This document shows positions 7,793-13,043 of a stretch of 13,043 nucleotides of DNA, one piece after another. Every line of letters starts with the position of its first letter. Within the stretch, counting starts at the first letter, position 1. The notes under the pieces were generated by a model, which had not been told where the DNA came from, did not search any database, and saw only the letters and a list, made by a program, of their open reading frames with translations. The stretch is from positions 1-13,043 of the forward strand of contig RZZF01000016.1 of NCBI GenBank assembly GCA_009929975.1. The letters run 5' to 3'. The position numbers and the translations under genes were made by a program. This DNA is from Clostridia bacterium. GTDB taxonomy: Bacteria; Bacillota; Clostridia; Saccharofermentanales; UBA5734.

Positions 7793-7819
7793 GTCAACCA
7801 AAATAATATTAAGGTTGAC
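7793..7819 (+). promoter_or_regulatory. predicted BirA operator upstream of bioY
   Basis: A perfect inverted repeat, GTCAACC (7793-7799) and GGTTGAC (7813-7819), is separated by a 13-base AT-rich spacer. The arrangement AACC-N13-GGTT with an outer TTG/CAA on the right side (GGTTGACAA) matches the known bacterial BirA operator pattern (E. coli-type TTGTAAACC...GGTTTACAA, with the shorter Firmicutes spacing as I recall it). The right arm overlaps the -35 box of the bioY promoter, so binding of BirA would block RNA polymerase. The birA gene ends 43 bases upstream. Confidence 0.82.
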
Positions 7820-7844
7820 AATTGACTGAAAACTCCTCTATAAT
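7815..7844 (+). promoter_or_regulatory. sigma-A promoter of bioY
   Basis: Perfect consensus boxes TTGACA (7815-7820) and TATAAT (7839-7844), separated by 18 bases. The -10 box ends 29 bases before the bioY start. The -35 box is shared with the right arm of the predicted BirA operator. Confidence 0.85.
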
Positions 7845-7873
7845 GAGCGCTGATATGAACAGGGGAGAGCAGT

Positions 7874-8467
7874 ATGCAGTCAGACAATCGCAAAATAAAG
7901 AAAAACAGGCTGGCGGTCCGTGACATGACACTGATCGCTTTATTTACGGTATTGGCAATCATCGGCGGCAAAATCAGTATCCCGGTTTTTACCATACCGG
8001 TAACGCTGCAGTTTCAGGTCTGTCTGCTAAGCGGTCTGCTGCTGGGTGCCCGCCGTGCCATGCTCGCGCAGGGACTTTATCTTCTGCTCGGCCTGATCGG
8101 ACTGCCGGTATTCGCCATGGGTGGCGGACCTGCCTATCTGCTGCAGCCGTCGTTCGGCTACCTTCCAGGCATGATGCTGTGCGCCGGACTGGTCGGCTGG
8201 CTGTCCGCACGCGGGCCGGGCACCACTTCACTGCTGCGCCGCCTGGTGGTCAACCTGGCCGGACTTGTGATTGTTTATGTATGCGGCATCAGCTGGCTTC
8301 TGCTGATCCGCAATGTGTACAGCGGTGAGTCGATGCTCCTGCTCAGAGCCCTCCAGATCGGATTACTGCCATTTTTACTCACCGACAGTCTGCACGCATT
8401 GCTCGCGGCAATGATCACACCGTCTCTGCGGCGCGCCATCCGGCCGCTCAGATCCGTTAGTGCCTGA
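7874..8467 (+). CDS. bioY: biotin ECF transporter S component BioY
   Basis: Membrane substrate-binding subunit of an energy-coupling-factor transporter for biotin. The 197-residue protein is almost entirely hydrophobic, with about six membrane segments, a basic cytoplasmic N terminus (to residue 17), and BioY landmarks: IPVTLQ at 41-46, LLLGARRAM at 56-63, GLYLLLGLIGLPVF at 67-80, then a glycine-rich GGGPAYLLQPSFGYLPG at 83-99, and a PFLLTDSLHALLAA end segment at 166-179. In the last motif many BioY proteins have Lys after the Asp (DxxK, from memory); here it is His. The ATG has AGGGGAGA at 7861-7868. No EcfA or EcfT genes are in the window, so it presumably uses a shared energising module. 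It is preceded by a BirA operator and followed by a terminator. Confidence 0.95.
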   Translation: MQSDNRKIKKNRLAVRDMTLIALFTVLAIIGGKISIPVFTIPVTLQFQVCLLSGLLLGARRAMLAQGLYLLLGLIGLPVFAMGGGPAYLLQPSFGYLPGMMLCAGLVGWLSARGPGTTSLLRRLVVNLAGLVIVYVCGISWLLLIRNVYSGESMLLLRALQIGLLPFLLTDSLHALLAAMITPSLRRAIRPLRSVSA

Positions 8468-8495
8468 CGCTGACCGCGGTATCAGATAAAACCAA

Positions 8496-8530
8496 AAAGC
8501 CTCTTTGCCGTGCACAGGCAAAGAGGCTTT
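8496..8530. terminator. bidirectional terminator between bioY and the aldo/keto reductase
   Basis: AAAGCCTCTTTGCC (8496-8509) and GGCAAAGAGGCTTT (8517-8530) form a perfect 14-bp stem around a 7-nt loop. On the minus strand the stem ends in a run of five T, and on the plus strand in TTT-ATAT. It lies 28 bases after bioY and 28 bases after the stop of the opposing gene, so it serves both converging transcripts, with the better T-run for the minus-strand one. Confidence 0.87.
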
Positions 8531-8558
8531 ATATTGATATGACGGATGGGAAAACTGA

Positions 8559-9710
8559 TCAGGTGGTCAGCGCCTGGTGTGCTTCCACCAATTTATTGAT
8601 AATCGGGATGCTCTGGGGACAGGCGGCCTCGCATAAGCCGCACTCAACACATTGGGTGGCATCTGACTGGTCTTTGATCAGCTTCTGGTATTGGCTGCGG
8701 CTGGCTTCCGGATCATCAAAGAGAAACATGTTGTTGTACAGACGGAAAACTTCAGGGATGTTCACACCGGAGGGGCAGGGCATGCAATAATTGCAGCGTG
8801 TGCAGTTGACACGGATTTTGCTGCGGTAGAGTGCCTGAACCTGGCTGACCAGATCTTTTTCCTGTTCATTCATGCAGCCGGGCGCGGCATCCGCAAAAAT
8901 GCGCAGATTGTCCTGCAGCTGTTCCATTGTACTGACACCGCTGAGAATGACACTGACTTCCTTGAAATCGGCCAGCCAGCGGAAAGCCCATTCAACAGGG
9001 GTGCGCTTTGTTTCTGCCTGATTCCAGACATCGCGCACATCATTGGGAATACGTGCCGCCAGCGCGCCGCCGCGCAGCGGTTCCATGATGACGACCATGA
9101 CATCGCGGTCAGCCGCGTAATGGAGTCCTTCAAGCCCTGCCTGATAATGATCATCAAGCAGATTGAGCTGGATCTGGGTCATATCCCAGGAATAACTGTC
9201 GATGATTTCCTTGAACAACGGCAGCTGGTCGTGGAAGGAGAAGCCGGCGTGACGGATCCGGCCGTCTTTTTTTGCCTGATCGAGGAACTTGAACACATTG
9301 ACTTTTTTGAGGAACTCCCAGCGTTCAGCGTTCAGCGCGTGCAGGAGGTAAAAATCAATGTGGTCCGTCTGCAGTTTCTCAAGCTGTTCATTGAGCAGGC
9401 GGTCAAAGTCATCATAGGATTTTGCCAGCCAGACCGGCAGCTTTGTCGCGAGATAGACTTTTTCCCGGTAACCGTCTTTCAAAGCTTCAGCGACGACGCG
9501 TTCACTGTTTCCACCATGATATGGATAAGCGGTGTCGATGTAGTTGACACCCTCATCAATACCATGACGGATCATGCGGACCGCCTCGTCCTGATCTATT
9601 TTTGATGAATCTTTCAGGCCATCGGGCTGCTGCTGCAAAGGCAGGCGCATACAGCCGATACCGAAAGTCGATAAGGACAGGTCAAGTTTCTTAATGGTTC
9701 GATATTGCAT
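8559..9710 (-). CDS. aldo/keto reductase with C-terminal 2x[4Fe-4S] ferredoxin domain
   Basis: Predicted cytoplasmic oxidoreductase of the COG1453 type: an AKR TIM barrel (about 1-290) joined to a ferredoxin-like tail. The AKR tetrad can be read as D59, Y64 (AYPYHGG), K90 (LATK) and H124 (YLLH). The tail has C303, C306, C309, C312 followed by P (CxxCxxCxPCP) and C354, C357, C360, C364 followed by P (CxxCxxCxxxCP), enough for two clusters. This suggests electron exchange with ferredoxin or flavodoxin in an anaerobe rather than only NADPH-dependent carbonyl reduction. The substrate is unknown. The start ATG at 9710 has GGAGG (plus strand 9717-9721), spacing 6. Length 383 is normal for this subclass. 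A terminator follows, and the gene upstream on this strand is the GH78-like enzyme, 126 bases away, so it may have its own promoter. Confidence 0.93.
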   Translation of the reverse strand: MQYRTIKKLDLSLSTFGIGCMRLPLQQQPDGLKDSSKIDQDEAVRMIRHGIDEGVNYIDTAYPYHGGNSERVVAEALKDGYREKVYLATKLPVWLAKSYDDFDRLLNEQLEKLQTDHIDFYLLHALNAERWEFLKKVNVFKFLDQAKKDGRIRHAGFSFHDQLPLFKEIIDSYSWDMTQIQLNLLDDHYQAGLEGLHYAADRDVMVVIMEPLRGGALAARIPNDVRDVWNQAETKRTPVEWAFRWLADFKEVSVILSGVSTMEQLQDNLRIFADAAPGCMNEQEKDLVSQVQALYRSKIRVNCTRCNYCMPCPSGVNIPEVFRLYNNMFLFDDPEASRSQYQKLIKDQSDATQCVECGLCEAACPQSIPIINKLVEAHQALTT

Positions 9711-9784
9711 GAAATTCCTCCAGATTTTCGATGGACGGGCAGCCCGGCATCAGTTTCTATATCATAATGTCGATACATATAAGT

Positions 9785-9814
9785 TTACCATAAATCAGGG
9801 AACGATGACAGACA
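9785..9814 (-). promoter_or_regulatory. possible weak promoter for the aldo/keto reductase
   Basis: On the minus strand, the 126-base gap between the GH78-like gene and the aldo/keto reductase contains TGG-TAAACT, an extended -10-like element, with CTGTCA 18 bases upstream. Match to consensus is poor, and an alternative TATGAT lies closer to the gene without a partner. The AT-rich stretch 9755-9795 is the only part of the gap that looks promoter-like. Confidence 0.25.
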
Positions 9815-9836
9815 GAGGGTGTCTGCTGTCCCTCCG

Positions 9837-12176
9837 TTATCCTTCACAGCCGATCTGAATGACTCCGCCGCGTTCATAAGTCAGTACCTGACCGTCCGGC
9901 AGTGTCACATCAACCGGGATTCCGGCAGGACAGTATGCTGTCAGTGCGACAGGACTGGCGGGATCATCTGTTTTCCGCCAGCTGATCTCAACCGGACCAT
10001 GCGGTGTTGCCGCGCGCCCTGCGGCATCAGGCAGATAATCATAACGTGGTTGAATTCGAATCCGCTGCCAGCCGGGCTGTCCGGCTTCAACGCCGAGCAG
10101 GCGGGCCGGTCCCTCGAATAACATCAACGCGCCCCAGGCATGGCAGTCGCTGCGCGGTGCGAACGGGGTTTCCGGGACCGTGGTCAGGTGCTGGTCAAGC
10201 AGTGTACGCCAAAGATTCCACTGATCAGCCGTCTTCTGATACAGGCCGGCCTTCTCCAAAGCCCGGAAAAGGAAGTACTGCTGCGGAAATGAGCATGGGA
10301 CAAGATCCTGCCGGTCGAGTGCCTGCCGCATGATCTGCGCGGCTTCTGCCTCGTCGACGGCATCGGCCAGAACGGCCCAGACCTGGGCATGCTGGCTCAG
10401 CTGGCCGCAGCCGGGTCCGTCCTGAAACAGTGATTCCTGATCATTCCAGCAAAGTTCGCGGACCCGTGTCGTCAGCTGATCAGCGAAACGGCGCAGTCCG
10501 GCGGCTTGTTCGGGCTCATTGAGTGACTCATGCAGAAACGCGAGCGAGCGGATGGCCACCGCGAGCGTCAGATTATGTGTGGTGACCGGACCTGACACCG
10601 CGGCATCAGGAACACCGTGACGATCTTCCCACTCCGGTGCCCAGTCAAGAAAATCCCAGTAACCGAGATCGGATACAAGGCCCTGGTCATTGAGATGGCG
10701 GCGAAACCATTCAATCAGGCTGTCCGCGGTCCCCATATAGCGCTGAATCAGACCAGAATCAGCTGTCTGCCAGTAATAATCCTCCAGCATGAAAATCCAA
10801 TGCAGCGAGAAAGCGGGGATGACCTGCTGGATCTGGCTGGGATACCGTGATTGCAGAATACCCTCCGGCAGCCTGGACGCTTGAAAATCCTCAAGTGTGC
10901 GGCGGGCCATGCGGGTATCGGCTGACAGCCGGTAAGTGAACAGCATCTGCAGGCGTGTATCGAGAATATATTGCAGCTGCTCGTAAAAGGGACAATCTTC
11001 ATAGGTATCATGCATGCAGCACTGGAGCGTGTGCTGGCTGATCTGCCAGACGGATTGAACCCATTCTTCCGACGACCTGATCTCAGATATGGCCTGCAGC
11101 GGGTAGCCGGTTTCAAGAAAAGCGGCGTCCAGATGGGTGAGCGGCTCCTGACCGGGCTCCACGGTCAGCCGGACGAAACGGAAGGTCCGGAACAGGAACG
11201 GTTCATAAATGAACGACCGACCATCACAGAGGAGACAGTCTTCAACACCGGCCAGATCGCCATGAACCGCGTCGTCGCGAACCTGCTTGACCGATGTCCC
11301 GTCTTCTTTCTTTGTCTCATAGCCCTCACTGTAGAGGATCCTGATCCGGCAGCCTTTTCCACCTGAAAGATGCAGCCGGAAAAAAGCAGTCCGCAGCTGC
11401 CGGGCATCGAGATCAACCGACCAGATCGCATCGCGTGGGTGGTCTGCCGGCCGGATCGCCATCGAAAATGTTCCGGGACGCTCAAACAGACGCGGAATCG
11501 GCCGTGGCAGCAGTGGCCCCTGCAGCAGTTCACCGTAGGGGTTATAGCCGTTCGGGCTGTCAATTTCTGCCGGCGACATGAGGGCGTCAAAGAGGATCCG
11601 GCCAGGCCAGCCTTGCGGCGCCTGGTCCATCTTCATGACTTCCATCGCGCCGGCCCATTGGGTTCTCGGGTATATTTTCCATGACAGCCCCTGATGCAGC
11701 GTCACCTGCCAGTCCGCCGTCCCGGTTGAAAGATCAGGTCGATGAACCGGGACAGCCGGTTCTGACTCGAGGATCAGCAGAGGACCCGGGAAGGAGGGCT
11801 GAGCCCAGATCGGAGCCTGCTCCTCGCCCAGAAGCACTTGATTATCACTGTAAGCGGCGACCTGGACCGACAGAACGTTATCCCCGGCGATCAGGGCTGG
11901 ACCCAGATCGATCGTATCGTAGAAGCGGCGCCAGCGGTCTCCTTTGCACGGTCCGGATCCCATCGGTTGTCCGTTGAGCCAGCAGCGGTAACGGCTGGCA
12001 GCGCTGATTTTGACCGGCCAGGCCGCTCCGAGCATCTCGGTCGTGGCCGGGAAGATCAGCTGGAAACAGCCTGTCCGAATCCCTGTTGTCCGCTCACGTC
12101 CGGTGGCTTGCCATTGCTGATCCGGTACCCGGATCCAGACAGCATGTTGAAGATCATTTGCTTTCAGATAATCCAT
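9837..12176 (-). CDS. GH78-type alpha-L-rhamnosidase-like glycosidase
   Basis: Large (779-residue) cytoplasmic glycosidase related to bacterial alpha-L-rhamnosidases. The N-terminal beta-sandwich (about 1-115) has the substrate-side RYRCWLNGQPMGSGP at 62-76. Further beta domains run to about 365 (YNPYGELLQGPLLPRP at 211-226). The six-hairpin (alpha/alpha)6 catalytic domain spans about 366-695, with EDCPFYEQLQY at 393-403, LGYWDFLDW at 504-512 and RSDCHAWGA at 675-683. A C-terminal beta domain closes the protein. The classical GH78 motif is DCPxRDExxGWxGD; this enzyme has the DCPFYEQLQYxxDxRLQ variant, so rhamnose specificity is not certain. The frame is open to a TTG at 12194, but ATG 12176 has AAGGAGGG (plus strand 12182-12189) at spacing 5. 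No signal peptide. It lies 30 bases after the MFS gene, probably one operon, implying hydrolysis of an imported small glycoside. Confidence 0.85.
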   Translation of the reverse strand: MDYLKANDLQHAVWIRVPDQQWQATGRERTTGIRTGCFQLIFPATTEMLGAAWPVKISAASRYRCWLNGQPMGSGPCKGDRWRRFYDTIDLGPALIAGDNVLSVQVAAYSDNQVLLGEEQAPIWAQPSFPGPLLILESEPAVPVHRPDLSTGTADWQVTLHQGLSWKIYPRTQWAGAMEVMKMDQAPQGWPGRILFDALMSPAEIDSPNGYNPYGELLQGPLLPRPIPRLFERPGTFSMAIRPADHPRDAIWSVDLDARQLRTAFFRLHLSGGKGCRIRILYSEGYETKKEDGTSVKQVRDDAVHGDLAGVEDCLLCDGRSFIYEPFLFRTFRFVRLTVEPGQEPLTHLDAAFLETGYPLQAISEIRSSEEWVQSVWQISQHTLQCCMHDTYEDCPFYEQLQYILDTRLQMLFTYRLSADTRMARRTLEDFQASRLPEGILQSRYPSQIQQVIPAFSLHWIFMLEDYYWQTADSGLIQRYMGTADSLIEWFRRHLNDQGLVSDLGYWDFLDWAPEWEDRHGVPDAAVSGPVTTHNLTLAVAIRSLAFLHESLNEPEQAAGLRRFADQLTTRVRELCWNDQESLFQDGPGCGQLSQHAQVWAVLADAVDEAEAAQIMRQALDRQDLVPCSFPQQYFLFRALEKAGLYQKTADQWNLWRTLLDQHLTTVPETPFAPRSDCHAWGALMLFEGPARLLGVEAGQPGWQRIRIQPRYDYLPDAAGRAATPHGPVEISWRKTDDPASPVALTAYCPAGIPVDVTLPDGQVLTYERGGVIQIGCEG

Positions 12177-12206
12177 ATGAGCCCTCCTTGTCAACAGGAA
12201 CGGTGT

Positions 12207-13043
12207 CTACTCTGCCCGCGCGGATTCCTGCAGCGGAATATAGACCGTTCGCTTCTTAAGCCAGCTGAACCAGATCATGAATACGAAGGTGATGATGATC
12301 GTGATGACGGCAGAGAAAAGCATCATCTGGCTGACCCCGAAAAAATCACTGGCAATGCCACCGATATATCCGAAGATGACCCGGGAGAAGAACATGACCA
12401 GAACCGCGCAGATGGTCTGGCCTGTGGCACGCAGTTGTCGCGGCAGGTTGGTGTTGATGAAAGAAATAATCGAGAAGTTCACCGTGACATAGCCTAATCC
12501 ATGCAGACAGTTGACCAGAATGATCAAAACCGGTGCTTCAAGGAAGAAAAGCAGCAGCCAGCGCAGACTGCTGATCAACCCGGAGGCGATCAGCACCTTT
12601 TCAATCCCGAAGCGGCGCAGCCAGTAGCGGGCGGTCAGAAGAAACGGAATCTCGGAGATCGCGCTGACAAACAACATCGTGCCGATCTGGCGGCTGGTGC
12701 CGCCGACACTGCTGAAATGGATGGGATAGAATGAATAATAAAGATTGAATCCAAGCGCGAAAACGATGAAAAAAACCATCAGGCAGATCATCAGCGGATT
12801 CTTGAAAATGTCACGGAGCGGTAAGCCGCGCCGTGTCTGCCGCCCCGTATGATGCCCGGGAACAGAGGGAATCAGGAAAACGGCAATAAGGCATAAGAGA
12901 AGCAGAACACTGATCGCGATGAAAATCTTCGAGTAATCATCTTTCAGCAGCAGCCCGGTGATGATGACAGCGGCCGCGTAGCCCAGCGTGCCGCCCATAC
13001 GGACTTTGCCGAAATCCCAGCGCTTGTCCTCGAGATATTCGAG
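12207..13043 (-). CDS. MFS transporter, sugar-symporter-like (5' end beyond the window)
   Basis: C-terminal 278 residues of a major facilitator superfamily permease. The frame runs to the window edge without a start; the ATG at 12998 is internal because RWDFGKVRMGGTLGY, the loop typical of LacY/nucleoside-symporter-like MFS proteins, spans it. About eight hydrophobic segments are visible: one after GGTLGY, ISVLLLLCLIAVFLI, then a basic central loop (HHTGRQTRRG), CLMVFFIVFALGFNLYYSF, a segment around MLFVSAISEIPFLL, SLRWLLLFFLEAPVLIILV, one around FFSRVIFGYIGGI, and a last ITIIITFVFMIWFSW with a basic tail (KKR). The F-x-SxGG pattern after the central loop is usual for the MFS_1-like group that imports sugars with protons. 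It is directly upstream of the GH78-like gene, so a plant or microbial glycoside is a plausible cargo. The substrate is inferred only. Confidence 0.87.
   Translation of the reverse strand, partial: LEYLEDKRWDFGKVRMGGTLGYAAAVIITGLLLKDDYSKIFIAISVLLLLCLIAVFLIPSVPGHHTGRQTRRGLPLRDIFKNPLMICLMVFFIVFALGFNLYYSFYPIHFSSVGGTSRQIGTMLFVSAISEIPFLLTARYWLRRFGIEKVLIASGLISSLRWLLLFFLEAPVLIILVNCLHGLGYVTVNFSIISFINTNLPRQLRATGQTICAVLVMFFSRVIFGYIGGIASDFFGVSQMMLFSAVITIIITFVFMIWFSWLKKRTVYIPLQESARAE

Noticed and set aside
8691..9605. A 304-codon plus-strand open frame within the aldo/keto reductase region
   Set aside because: It is the antisense shadow of a clearly recognisable Fe-S aldo/keto reductase, has no ribosome binding site, and shows no family motif.
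9758..9781. TATAT...ATATA symmetry upstream of the aldo/keto reductase as an operator
   Set aside because: Only five simple AT pairs match and the inner bases are not symmetric; this is expected by chance in an AT-rich gap.
9809..9825. A hairpin CAGACA-GAGGG-TGTCTG just after the GH78-like gene, considered as its terminator
   Set aside because: The stem is only 6 bp and no T-run follows on the minus strand, so I did not call it.
12177..12194. Extending the GH78-like protein to a TTG at 12194
   Set aside because: The extra codons run through the AAGGAGGG binding site that serves ATG 12176.
11838..12497. A 219-codon plus-strand open frame across the MFS/GH78 junction
   Set aside because: It spans two well-supported minus-strand genes and their ribosome binding site, and its highly charged translation looks like out-of-frame coding.
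1..13043. A novel defence, mobile or CRISPR-like system in the window
   Set aside because: No arrays, integrase, transposase, toxin-antitoxin pair, tRNA or att-like repeat was seen; every substantial stretch is covered by a recognisable metabolic or housekeeping gene.

Overview
The window reads as a chromosomal segment from a carbohydrate-degrading, probably anaerobic member of the Bacillota (Firmicutes). I infer this from strong AGGAGG-type ribosome binding sites, a ROK-type glucokinase with the CxCGxxGCxE motif, a BirA/BioY biotin module with a Firmicutes-like BirA operator, and an aldo/keto reductase carrying a two-cluster ferredoxin tail. By eye the DNA is moderately GC-rich. I cannot name the genus. 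No mobile element, CRISPR array, tRNA or rRNA is visible, and no gap between genes exceeds 130 bases.

Layout. Bases 1-8467 are all plus-strand genes and bases 8559-13043 are all minus-strand genes; the two blocks converge on a 14-bp hairpin at 8496-8530. The plus block starts with a tightly packed housekeeping run: ROK glucokinase (5' end cut off by the window), truA, pncB (nicotinate phosphoribosyltransferase), a small cyclophilin, and a 7-bladed beta-propeller lactonase of the 6-phosphogluconolactonase type. A GH130 mannoside phosphorylase follows from its own near-perfect sigma-A promoter (TTGACA-17-TACAAT) and ends in a strong intrinsic terminator. The ribosome binding site of the next gene, a DUF4432 mutarotase-like protein, begins only 2 nt after that terminator's T-run. 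DUF4432 overlaps birA by 14 nt. After birA comes a 124-base gap with a consensus promoter and an inverted repeat, GTCAACC-N13-GGTTGAC, overlapping the -35 box; this is a convincing BirA operator in front of bioY.

The minus block, read in its own direction, contains an MFS sugar-transporter-like gene (5' end beyond the window), a GH78-type alpha-L-rhamnosidase-like enzyme with no signal peptide, and an aldo/keto reductase with two C-terminal [4Fe-4S] motifs. The transporter and glycosidase are 30 bases apart and look like a small-glycoside uptake and intracellular hydrolysis pair.

How it fits together (inference). GH130 phosphorolysis would yield mannose 1-phosphate plus a free sugar; if that sugar is glucose, the ROK kinase could phosphorylate it and the lactonase could act downstream in the oxidative pentose phosphate route. 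BirA and BioY form a compact biotin-sensing and biotin-uptake unit without biosynthesis genes in view. I found no convincing sign of a wholly new system. The most interesting points are the regulatory architecture of birA-bioY, the terminator pressed against the DUF4432 start, and the GH130/DUF4432 and MFS/GH78 pairings, whose true substrates are open.
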